Assembly (NCBI GenBank): GCA_040388785.1
Contig: JAZKBD010000019.1
Span: 1-64,000 of the forward strand
DNA from: 66-474 sp040388785
GTDB lineage: Bacteria > Pseudomonadota > Gammaproteobacteria > Xanthomonadales > Rhodanobacteraceae
Direction of reading: 5' to 3'
Length of the DNA stretch: 64,000 bases
The notes beneath the pieces are model-generated. The model had not been told where the DNA came from. It was given only the letters and a program-made list of their open reading frames with translations, and made no database searches. Made by a program: the position numbers and the translations under genes. Below, piece by piece: positions 8,573 to 17,084 of the stretch. Each line of letters begins with the position of its first letter. Within the stretch, counting starts at the first letter, position 1.

Positions 8573-10534
8573 CTAGTAGGCGTAAAGCTCGGACCGATTA
8601 CAGAACAAAGCTAGTGCCCCCGGATTCGCCAGCGCATCGGTGTTCTTGACTTGCTCGCCATGAATCACGGCACGCACCGCGAGTTCCGAAATCTTGCCCG
8701 AGATGGTGCGCGGAATGTCCGCCACTTGCAGGATTTTCGCGGGCACGTGGCGCGGAGTGGTGTTGTCGCGGATCTGCTTCCTGATCTTGTCGCGCAATGC
8801 ATCGTCGAGGGTAATGCCGTCGCGCATGCGCACGAACAGCACGATGCGCTCGTCGCCCTGCCAGCGCTGGCCCACCGCGATCGATTCCAGCACTTCGGGC
8901 AGTTGGTCGACCTGCCGGTAGATTTCCGCGGTGCCGATGCGCACGCCGCCGGGGTTCAACGTGGCATCGGAGCGGCCGTAGATGATGATGCCGTCGTGCC
9001 GGGTCAGTTCCGCGCGATCGCCATGGCACCACACGCCGGGTACTTTGGAAAAGTAGGCCGCGCGATATTTTTCGCCTTCGGGATCGTTCCAGAACATCAC
9101 CGGCATGGAGGGGAAGGGTGCGGCGCAGGACAGTTCGCCGGGTTGTTCGCGCACCGGTTGCCCGGCTTCGTCGAGGATTTCGACCTTCATGCCGAGGCCG
9201 CGGCATTGCAGTTCGCCGCGGTACACGGGCAGCAGCGGGTTGCCCAGCGCGAAGCAGGAAATGATGTCGGTGCCGCCCGAGATCGAAGCCAGCAACACGC
9301 GCTCCTTCACGTCGCGGTAGACGTAATCGAAGCTCTCGGGCGCCAAAGGCGAGCCGGTCGAAAGGATCGTCTTGAGTTGCGTGAGCTTGTGGGTTTCGCG
9401 CGGTTTGACGCCCATCTTCGCGGTTGCATCGATCCACTTGGCGCTGGTGCCGAAAATGCTGATGCCCACGTCGTCTGCCAGGTTCCACAAGGTGTTGCCC
9501 TCGGGCCAGGTGGGCGAGCCGTCGTACAGCACCACCGCTGCGCCCACCGCGAGGCTGGATACGAGCCAATTCCACATCATCCAGCCGCAGGTGGTGTAGT
9601 AGAAAATGTGGTCTTCGCGTTTCAGGTCGGTGTGCAGCACCAGTTCCTTGAGGTGCTGCAGCAGCGTGCCGCCGGCGCCGTGCACGATGCATTTGGGTTG
9701 GCCGGTGGTGCCCGAGGAATACATGATGTACAGCGGGTGGTCGAACGGCGTGGGCACGAATTCAAGCGGATGGTCTTCGCTGCCGGCAAAGTCATCCCAC
9801 TTCACCGCGTCGCGCAAGCCATCGAGTGGCAGCGGCTCGCCGGAATAGGAAATCACCACGCAGCGTTCGATCGACGGGATCGCTGTCAAGACTTCGCGTA
9901 CTTTGGCCAGGCAATCGTGGCGCTTGCCACCATAGGCGTAAGCGTCGGCGCAGAACAGCACCCTGGGTTCGATCTGGCCGAAACGATCGACGATGCCGTT
10001 GACCCCGAAATCCGGCGAGGCGGACGACCAGATCGCGCCCAGCGATGTCGTGGCCAGCATCGCGATGATGGTTTCCGGCAGGTTCGGCAGGAAACCCGCC
10101 ACACGGTCGCTCTTGCCGATGCCCGACTGCTTCAAGGCATGGGCGATGCGGCCGACGATCGCGTGCAATTGCGCGTAGGTGATCTCGCGCTCGTGATCCC
10201 ATTCGTTGCGGAAAATCAGCGCCGGCCTGTCGTCCCTGAAGCGCAGCAGGTTCTGCGCGAAGTTGAGTTGCACGTTCGGAAACCAGCGCGCGCCCGGCAT
10301 CCGGTCACCATCGATCAGCGCCGGTTCGAAGTCACCGGTGGCGCGAATGCCGCAGAACTCCCACACCAGCGGCCAGAACTTCTCCCGATGACGGACGGAG
10401 AAGTCGTAGAGCGGCTGGTAGCTGCCGATGTCTGCATTGCCCGTGGCCTCGCGCACAAAGCGAACGAACCGGTGCAGGTTGGTGGCGTCCCGGCGTTCGG
10501 GGCTGGGGGTCCACAACGGTGCGTCGTTCGGCAT
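8573..10534 (-). CDS. Acetoacetate-CoA ligase
   Basis: 653 residues, the usual length for acetoacetyl-CoA synthetases. The N-terminus has the WTPSPERRDATNL and YDFSVRHREKFW segments typical of this branch of the adenylate-forming (ANL) superfamily. The AMP-binding P-loop is MYSSGTTGQPKCIVHG. The adenylation-domain hinge and C-terminal lysine region follow (PRTISGKISE). The enzyme makes acetoacetyl-CoA from acetoacetate, ATP and CoA in the cytosol, feeding ketone-body, leucine or polyhydroxyalkanoate metabolism. The ETF genes nearby fit acyl-CoA oxidation but lie in separate units. Confidence 0.9.
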   Translation of the reverse strand: MPNDAPLWTPSPERRDATNLHRFVRFVREATGNADIGSYQPLYDFSVRHREKFWPLVWEFCGIRATGDFEPALIDGDRMPGARWFPNVQLNFAQNLLRFRDDRPALIFRNEWDHEREITYAQLHAIVGRIAHALKQSGIGKSDRVAGFLPNLPETIIAMLATTSLGAIWSSASPDFGVNGIVDRFGQIEPRVLFCADAYAYGGKRHDCLAKVREVLTAIPSIERCVVISYSGEPLPLDGLRDAVKWDDFAGSEDHPLEFVPTPFDHPLYIMYSSGTTGQPKCIVHGAGGTLLQHLKELVLHTDLKREDHIFYYTTCGWMMWNWLVSSLAVGAAVVLYDGSPTWPEGNTLWNLADDVGISIFGTSAKWIDATAKMGVKPRETHKLTQLKTILSTGSPLAPESFDYVYRDVKERVLLASISGGTDIISCFALGNPLLPVYRGELQCRGLGMKVEILDEAGQPVREQPGELSCAAPFPSMPVMFWNDPEGEKYRAAYFSKVPGVWCHGDRAELTRHDGIIIYGRSDATLNPGGVRIGTAEIYRQVDQLPEVLESIAVGQRWQGDERIVLFVRMRDGITLDDALRDKIRKQIRDNTTPRHVPAKILQVADIPRTISGKISELAVRAVIHGEQVKNTDALANPGALALFCNRSELYAY

Positions 10535-10768
10535 GCAAAGTCCGGATCGGGAAACGCCGGAATTGTAACGGAACGGTCCGTGAGACCTGTCATCCCGGCC
10601 CGTTCTTCAGCACGAAATGCCGGTGTTGCAGCGCACGTGACGGTTGTGATTCCCGGCCCGCTTCGAAGCGTTGTCGGCAACCCCGCCTGAATTGTGCGCG
10701 AAACAACGGAGTTCACGGGACAGCGCGCTGGTATAAAGGCGCATCTTTTCACCATCGCGGAAGCCGTC

Positions 10769-13012
10769 ATGTCGCTCCACTCCATGCACACACTCGGTCG
10801 CATATTCGGCTTGTTCCTGATCCTGGCCGCCGCACCCGCGCTGGCACAGACCCAACCGACGCTATTTACGCTGAGTGCCGGGACACCGACCGTCCTCGGG
10901 CAGGGCGTGCAAAAGTCCTGGCCCATCAAGGTCAATGAAGACCAGGCATTCGATGCCATCTTCAAGGGCGGCATGTGGCTGCCGAATCCCGCGGGCGGGC
11001 GGATTTACGCGAAATACAAGCGTCACATCCTGCACGACAATGGAACCTGGACGTGGATCGGCACGGTTTCCAGCGTGCACGGCGATCAGTCTGTGGTCCT
11101 CACCTTCGGCAAGGACGGCGTGTTTGGTCTCGTTCCGCAGGCTTCCGGCTATCCATTGCGCATCATGACCCGTAAAGGCCAGACAACGTTGGTCGAAACT
11201 TCCGCGCAAGCCATGGCCAAATCCGCCAAGGCGCTTCGCTTGTACAGCAAACCCGACTATGTCATTCCGCCGCGCGTGGCCCTCAAAGGCAAATCGACTG
11301 CGGCCGCGACCGAATCCGCTGCGAGCACCGCAATGCAGAGTGCTGCAGCCTCGGGCTCCGTCACGATCGACGTGATGGTGGCGTACACACCCGGTTTCGT
11401 AACGGAGCTTGGCAGCCAGAGCCTTGCCCTGACCCGCATCCAGAACCTGGTCGACATCACGAACACGGCCTACGTCACGAGCGGCGTCAACCAGCAGATC
11501 AGGTTGGTGAATACTGTCCAGGTCAACTATCCCGACAACACGGACGATCAGAGCGCGCTGGACGACATCACGGGCATCGACGAAAACGGCAATCCCGTGA
11601 CAATCCCGGCCGCGCTGCAGGGCATTGCCGCCCTGCGAGTGCAATATGGAGCCGACCTGGTCACGTTGATGCGCAGTTTCGACGATACGACCCAGAACGG
11701 GTGCGGCGTGGGTTGGCTGATCGGCGGCAACCAGACCGCCATTACACAGCAGTCGAACGTTTATGGCTACAACGTGGTCAGCGACGGAACGAGCAACAAC
11801 AGCAGTGGTCAGCCGGTTTATTGCCTGGAAACGACCTTCGCGCACGAGCTCGGCCACAACATGGGTGATGCGCACGATCGCGCGAACGCCTCTGAGTCGG
11901 GTGCATACCCTTATTCGTATGGCTACCAAGGCAATGGCGTCAATGGTTTTTCGACCATCATGGCATATGGCACCGCCACGACCACGCCGCTCGCCGTATT
12001 CTCCAATCCCAACATCTCTACCTGCCAGAATACACCGTGCGGCGTCGCGGACACTGCATCCAATTCGGCCGACAACGCGCATAGCATGAACAACACGGCA
12101 GTGGCGATCGCGTCGTTCGAGCCAACGATGATTGGCACGACTCCGCCATCTACTTATGTGCACAACGACGTCGATGGTGATGGCAAATCGGATTTGATTT
12201 GGCGGTCGACCAATGGGTCGCAATTCGCGTACTGGCTCATGAATGGAACGCAGCTCACGGCGAGCTTCGCGATTCCGACGTCCACCACGTACAAATTCGT
12301 GGCCACCGGCGATTTCAATGGTGACGGAAAAATGGACGCCATTTGGACCGATGGGACGAGCATGTACATGTGGATCGGCAATGGCTCGTCTTTCACCAGT
12401 GTTTACATGGGCGGGTTTCCGACCGGCTGGACGGTGGTAGGAGCCGGCGATCTCAACGGGGACGGTTCCACTGATCTTGTATGGGCCAACAGCAATCAGG
12501 TCGCCGAATGGTTGATGAGTGGCTCCACGATGATGGCGAGCTATCGCCAGACGCTGGCCAGCGGCTGGCGGTATCTCGGTATGGGCGACTTCGACGGCGA
12601 TGGCAAAGCCGATCTGCTTTTGACGAATGGCTCGGCGATGCAAATGTGGACCGCGTTCAGTAGTGGGGCGTTCCAAGCAGTCGCGACGCACGCCTATCCC
12701 GCAGGCTGGACATTGTTGGGGACAGGCGATGTTAATGGCGATCACAAGGCTGACCTGTTGTGGCGCGACAACTCCCAAACCCACTTTGCATACTGGATCA
12801 TGAGCAGCACCCAGCTGGTCAAATCATGGTTGGTCGCGGTGACGCCGGAGTGGAAGTTCGGGACGTCCGGCGATTTCAACGGTGATGGGCTCCTAGACCT
12901 CGTCTGGTACAACGGAAGCCAACTCGTGATGTGGCCCGGATCGTCCACGGGTGTGTACAAGGGCGTGTATTTCCACTCCTATCCCACCGGCGGGTGGACA
13001 ATGCTGCCGTAG
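10769..13012 (+). CDS. Secreted metzincin-type zinc metalloprotease with C-terminal FG-GAP repeats
   Basis: 747 residues from ATG 10769, which gives a clean signal peptide (FGLFLILAAAPALA cleaved before QTQ). An in-frame GTG at 10694 would put 25 unlikely residues before it. The catalytic zinc site HELGHNMGDAHD begins at residue 359 (three His and the general-base Glu), followed by a Met-turn in STIMAYGT. Together these mark a reprolysin/M12-like metzincin. After about residue 470 there are six repeats built on GDFNGDGKxD, the calcium-binding FG-GAP/VCBS motif, expected to form a beta-propeller. Likely an extracellular protease that binds a substrate or surface through the propeller. Monocistronic. 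Confidence 0.88.
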   Translation: MSLHSMHTLGRIFGLFLILAAAPALAQTQPTLFTLSAGTPTVLGQGVQKSWPIKVNEDQAFDAIFKGGMWLPNPAGGRIYAKYKRHILHDNGTWTWIGTVSSVHGDQSVVLTFGKDGVFGLVPQASGYPLRIMTRKGQTTLVETSAQAMAKSAKALRLYSKPDYVIPPRVALKGKSTAAATESAASTAMQSAAASGSVTIDVMVAYTPGFVTELGSQSLALTRIQNLVDITNTAYVTSGVNQQIRLVNTVQVNYPDNTDDQSALDDITGIDENGNPVTIPAALQGIAALRVQYGADLVTLMRSFDDTTQNGCGVGWLIGGNQTAITQQSNVYGYNVVSDGTSNNSSGQPVYCLETTFAHELGHNMGDAHDRANASESGAYPYSYGYQGNGVNGFSTIMAYGTATTTPLAVFSNPNISTCQNTPCGVADTASNSADNAHSMNNTAVAIASFEPTMIGTTPPSTYVHNDVDGDGKSDLIWRSTNGSQFAYWLMNGTQLTASFAIPTSTTYKFVATGDFNGDGKMDAIWTDGTSMYMWIGNGSSFTSVYMGGFPTGWTVVGAGDLNGDGSTDLVWANSNQVAEWLMSGSTMMASYRQTLASGWRYLGMGDFDGDGKADLLLTNGSAMQMWTAFSSGAFQAVATHAYPAGWTLLGTGDVNGDHKADLLWRDNSQTHFAYWIMSSTQLVKSWLVAVTPEWKFGTSGDFNGDGLLDLVWYNGSQLVMWPGSSTGVYKGVYFHSYPTGGWTMLP

Positions 13013-13055
13013 CCCGGGTGGTCTTCGGGGGCGGCAGTTGCCTGCGGCGCTGCCG

Positions 13056-14000
13056 TCACACGGCCGCTTCCAGTTCAGGCACCAGCTTGAACAGGTCGCC
13101 GACGAGGCCGATGTCGGCGACTTCGAAGATCGGGGCGTCGGCGTCCTTGTTGATCGCGACGATGGTGCCGGCGTCCTTGATGCCGGTGAGGTGCTGGATG
13201 GCGCCGGAAATGCCGATGGCCATGTACAACTCGGGCGCGATGATCTTGCCGGTCTGGCCGACCTGCATGTCGTTGGGACAGTAGCCTGCGTCGACCGCGG
13301 CGCGCGAGGCGCCAGCGGCAGCGTGCAGCTTGTCGGCCAGCTTGTAGATGATGTCGAAGTTTTCCTTCGAGCCGAGACCGCGGCCGCCGGACACGACCCT
13401 TGACGCGCTCTGCAGGTCGGGGCGCTCACTGGACGCCTGCTTCAGCTCGACGAAACGCGTGTGCGAAGGAACCGCGGCTTCGATGGACAGCGATCCGATC
13501 GGCGCGGCGTTGCCGGTTTCACCGATTGCCGGCCACGATGCAGTGCGGACGGTTCCCGCCACGATGGCATCAGCGGGCGCCTCGACGGTGACGATGGCGT
13601 TGCCGGCGTAGATCGGACGCGTGAAGCTGTGCGCGCCGTTCACCGACATGATGTCGCTCACCTGCCCGACGCCCAGCAACGCGGCGACGCGTGGCGCGAC
13701 ATCCTTGCCGAACGTGGTGGATGGAAACAACACGTGCGTGTAGCCGTTCTTCGCGGCGGCGGCGATCTGCGGTGCCAGCACGGCAGCGAGCGCATGCGCG
13801 TTCTCGGTGCGCGCGGCGGTCAGCACCTTCGTCACGCCATCGAGCTTCGCGGCCTGCGCGGCGACGGTATCGGGCGCGTCGGCCAGCACCAGCACATCGA
13901 TGACATCCGGCTTGATTTCGCGCGCGCAGGTCACGCAGCGTGCGGTCGAGAGGTTGAGCTGGCCTTTCAGGTGTTCGGCAACGATCAGGATTTTGCTCAT
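13056..14000 (-). CDS. etfA: Electron transfer flavoprotein alpha subunit
   Basis: 314 residues. The N-terminal half has the ETF adenosine-fold start (ILIVAEHLKGQL). The C-terminal FAD domain carries GGRGLGSKENF, VGQTGKIIAPELYMAIGISG and HLTGIKDAGTIVAINKD, all hallmarks of EtfA. With EtfB it carries electrons from acyl-CoA and related dehydrogenases to ETF:quinone oxidoreductase. The ATG follows the etfB stop with a single base between, so the two are one transcript in the order etfB-etfA. The matching oxidoreductase is encoded at 19329-20981. Confidence 0.95.
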   Translation of the reverse strand: MSKILIVAEHLKGQLNLSTARCVTCAREIKPDVIDVLVLADAPDTVAAQAAKLDGVTKVLTAARTENAHALAAVLAPQIAAAAKNGYTHVLFPSTTFGKDVAPRVAALLGVGQVSDIMSVNGAHSFTRPIYAGNAIVTVEAPADAIVAGTVRTASWPAIGETGNAAPIGSLSIEAAVPSHTRFVELKQASSERPDLQSASRVVSGGRGLGSKENFDIIYKLADKLHAAAGASRAAVDAGYCPNDMQVGQTGKIIAPELYMAIGISGAIQHLTGIKDAGTIVAINKDADAPIFEVADIGLVGDLFKLVPELEAAV

Positions 14001-14001
14001 C

Positions 14002-14748
14002 TCACACCAATCCTTTCTGCTTCAAAAGGCCCACCAGTTCGGCGACGTCCTTCACCATCACGCCGCGCGAGCGCTTGGCGGGCGGCGCGTAGTGCGTCGT
14101 CTTGATTTCGCCGCCATGCTCGATGCCGAGCGTCGACAACTCGATCGTCTCGATCGGCTTGGACTTGGCTTTCATGATGTCCGGCAGCTTGATGAAGCGC
14201 GGCTCGTTCAAGCGCAGGTCGGTGGTGACGACGGCGGGCAATTCGATCTCGATGGTTTCGAGGCCGGCATCGACTTCGCGCGTCACGGTAGCCTTGTCAC
14301 CGGCGATTTCCAGTTTCGAGGCGAAGGTCGCCTGCGGGCGATCCCACAACGCCGCCAGCATCTGGCCGGTCTGGTTGCAGTCGTCGTCGATGGCCTGCTT
14401 GCCGAGGATCACGAGACCCGGTTGTTCCTTCTCGATCAATTTAAGAAAAGTGCGCGCGGCGGCGAGCGGCTGTACCGGGTCGGGCGTGACCACATGGATC
14501 GCACGATTGGCGCCCATCGCGAGGCCGTTGCGCAGGTGTGCCTGCGCGTCGGCGGGCGCGATGGTCGCGATCACCACTTCCTCGGCGATGCCTTTCTCGC
14601 GCAGGCGCAGTGCCTCTTCCAGCGCGATGTCGTCGAACGGATTGGGCGAAAGTTTCACGCCATCGGTGACCACGCCCGAGCCGTCGGGCTTCACCTGGAT
14701 GCGCACGTTGTAATCGACGACGCGCTTGTATCCGACCAGAATCTTCAT
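14002..14748 (-). CDS. etfB: Electron transfer flavoprotein beta subunit
   Basis: 248 residues from ATG 14748 (MKILVGYKRVVDYNVRI), the standard EtfB start. A longer frame to 14823 adds 25 residues not found in the family. EtfB features are visible: LSPNPFDDIALEEALRL near the N-terminus, LGKQAIDDDCNQTGQMLAALW as the AMP/flavin-contact loop, and a C-terminal anchor rich in Lys/Arg. It forms the heterodimeric electron carrier with EtfA, encoded one base downstream. The frameshifted MFS gene lies about 65 bases upstream on the same strand. Confidence 0.95.
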   Translation of the reverse strand: MKILVGYKRVVDYNVRIQVKPDGSGVVTDGVKLSPNPFDDIALEEALRLREKGIAEEVVIATIAPADAQAHLRNGLAMGANRAIHVVTPDPVQPLAAARTFLKLIEKEQPGLVILGKQAIDDDCNQTGQMLAALWDRPQATFASKLEIAGDKATVTREVDAGLETIEIELPAVVTTDLRLNEPRFIKLPDIMKAKSKPIETIELSTLGIEHGGEIKTTHYAPPAKRSRGVMVKDVAELVGLLKQKGLV

Positions 14749-14812
14749 CGGGAATCCCTTGCGTGCGGCCCGTGTGCGGCAGGCCATCAATTCAACGGGA
14801 TATTGTAGCCGA

Positions 14813-16054
14813 CTATGCTTCACGCACCTTCGCGGCCTCGTGCGAACCGAAGAAGCGCGCGTACAGCACGAGGTAGCCGAGTTGCAGCGCGGCGCCGAGA
14901 AGGAACGGAAGCTTCAGGTAGCCCGCATGGAACAGCGCGCCGCCGATGACCGGGCCGATTGCGCGCGGCAACTGGATGGAAATGTTCTGCAGGCTGGAAG
15001 CGAGTCCCCGTCGTTCCGCCCGCGTCAATCCCGCCGCCAGCGCCTGGCGCACGCCCGGTGCCGCGGTTGGATACGCCGCGCGTGATGTACAACGCCATTG
15101 CCGGCCAGAACCAGGGCACCAGCGGCATCGCCACCAACAAGGCAATGCCCATGCCGCGCATCCACAACACCGTGTTCATGATGCCGTGGCGGCGCGCGAT
15201 CCAGCCCGCAAGGAACGACCCCGCGCCGCCGGCCAGCAGGCCCAGTGCGATGCCGGGGCCGATGTCGATCAATCCGCGCTGGAACTTGATCGCGAACCAG
15301 TACGCGATCAGCGGTCCGACCAAGCCGATGCCGAGCCCGTTCAGTGAATTAGCCAACACGAGTTTCGCCAGCAGCGCGTTTTCCTTACGGCGGATCGCAC
15401 GCGCACCGGAATCGGTGTCACGCGCTTGCACGATCGTGACGGGTTCGCGTGCCAGCCACATCAACGCGAAGCTTGCGAGCGATCCCGCCAGCGGCAGCAC
15501 GAACAGCATTCGGTAGAGTCGTGCGCACTCATCGCGTGGCCCATCCACCAGGCGGGCAGCGCCGCCAGCAACGCGCCGATGCCCATGCCGATAAAGCCGA
15601 CGGCGCTGTTGGCGCTGAACACGCTGCCGCGCCGCTGCATCGGCAGTTCGATCGCGAGCCACGACTGTTCCACCGGCGAGAACGGTCCCGCCGAGCCGTT
15701 GGCGCCACGGCCGAAGCCGCCGATCACCGCTGCCGCCACCAGCAGCCATGGCGTCGCGGTCAGCATCGCGACCAAAGCGACCAGTGCCTGCAGCGCGTCG
15801 TAACCGAGCAGGAACGCGCGCCGTCCGCCGCGGTCGCTCAATGGCCCGACGATGATGGTGAGCAACGTGCCGAACAGCAACGCGCCCATCAATACCGCGC
15901 CGATCGCGGTCGCGCTCCAGCCGAGCGCGTGCAGGTACAACGTGAACGCCGCCACCATTGCGCCCTGGCCGATGCTGCGCGCAGCGCGCATGCCGATCAG
16001 CAGGCGCACGTTGCGGGGCAGGGGTGGTGTGTCGGTGACGTTCACATCTTCCAT
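14813..16054 (-). pseudogene. MFS transporter interrupted by two frameshifts
   Basis: Read from ATG 16054 this encodes a typical 12-helix major facilitator with VRLLIGMRAARSIGQG at the start and the loop 2-3 signature GPLSDRGGRRAFLLGYD. The frame breaks near 15520: it runs out as a cysteine-rich tail, while the next frame resumes with RMLFVLPLAGSLASFALMW. It breaks again near 15065: frame two turns into GRAPGAGG, while frame three resumes with GVRQALAAGLTRAERRG and reaches the stop at 14813. All three pieces join into one full-length protein of about 410 residues. This is either a recent pseudogene or two base-call errors at G/C runs in a draft assembly. The substrate is unknown. Confidence 0.8.
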
Positions 16055-16088
16055 GATGGCGACGCGGCGACCTTGACGATTTCTGGAA

Positions 16089-16982
16089 CTACACGTGCCG
16101 CAAGATCGTTTGCGCGAACCGTGCCGCCACGCCGTCGGCGTGCGCGGCGAACACCGAAGGCTCCACCAGTTCCAGTTCCAGCAGGCGCGGCGCGCTGTCA
16201 TCGCCGCGGATCAGGTCCACGCGTGCGTACAGCAGCGGTTGCCGGAACGGAATCGCGGCGATGGCGTGTCGTGCGACAGCCAGCTCGTCCGCCGTCGGCG
16301 TGCGCGGTTCGATGGTTTCCTCGGCGTACAGTCCGGTGGTCGAATCCGCCCCGCGTCTCAGCAACGGGCCCTTGCGGATCGCGTGGCTGAACTCGCCGTC
16401 GAAGAACAGCAGCGCGGTTTCGCCCTGCTCGTCGACGGCGTCGAGGTAAGGCTGCAGCAGCACGCTGCGCTTTTTGTCGAGCAACCGCCGGGCGTGCGCA
16501 ACGATCGCTTCGCGAGCATCGCGCACGTGCCGCTGCGCGTCGCGCGAACCCGCGCCGACGGCCGGCTTCACCACCACATCGCGGATGGATGGGTGCGCCG
16601 CGAGCAGGGCATCGATGACGGGCAGCGGATTCCCGCCGGGTTCGACGAACGCACTCGGCACCACCGGCACGCCGGCGCGCGCGAGATCGGCGAGGTAATG
16701 CTTGTCGGTGTTCCAGCGGATCACGTCCAGTGGATTCAGCAGCCGCGTTTGCCGCGACACGCGCTCCGCCCAGGCCAGGAATTCCGGCAATCGATCGATG
16801 TAATCCCAGGTCGAACGCAGCAAGGCGAGATCGAAACGCGACCAGTCGATCGAATCGTCGTCCCAGTCGATCTCGTGCACATCCGCACCCGCCGCGCGCA
16901 AGGCAGCCAGCAGCAGCGGCATGTCGTAGTCGGTGCCGCGCGCCGCACGCGCGGTGGCGAGGGCAATGCGTGGCGAAGTCAT
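16089..16982 (-). CDS. ATP-grasp family ligase
   Basis: 297 residues. The layout matches the RimK/glutathione-synthetase-like ATP-grasp fold: an N-terminal pre-ATP domain (IALATARAARGTDYD, LALLRSTWDY), a central ATP lid with VVKPAVGAGSRD, and acidic metal ligands in ARVDLIRGDD and LLELELVEPS near the C-terminus. Such enzymes join a carboxylate to an amine or thiol through an acyl phosphate. I cannot name the substrate. It resembles proteins annotated only as ATP-grasp in this order. It ends 34 bases before the MFS gene on the same strand, so the two may share a transcript. Confidence 0.75.
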   Translation of the reverse strand: MTSPRIALATARAARGTDYDMPLLLAALRAAGADVHEIDWDDDSIDWSRFDLALLRSTWDYIDRLPEFLAWAERVSRQTRLLNPLDVIRWNTDKHYLADLARAGVPVVPSAFVEPGGNPLPVIDALLAAHPSIRDVVVKPAVGAGSRDAQRHVRDAREAIVAHARRLLDKKRSVLLQPYLDAVDEQGETALLFFDGEFSHAIRKGPLLRRGADSTTGLYAEETIEPRTPTADELAVARHAIAAIPFRQPLLYARVDLIRGDDSAPRLLELELVEPSVFAAHADGVAARFAQTILRHV

Positions 16983-17084
16983 CGTGGAACCGCGGCGTCG
17001 AAAGGCTGAAAGGCTATCACGCGTTGCCGCGCGCCCAGAAACGCGTCGCCCGCTGTCGCAACGGGCGACGCGCGATACGGAGAA

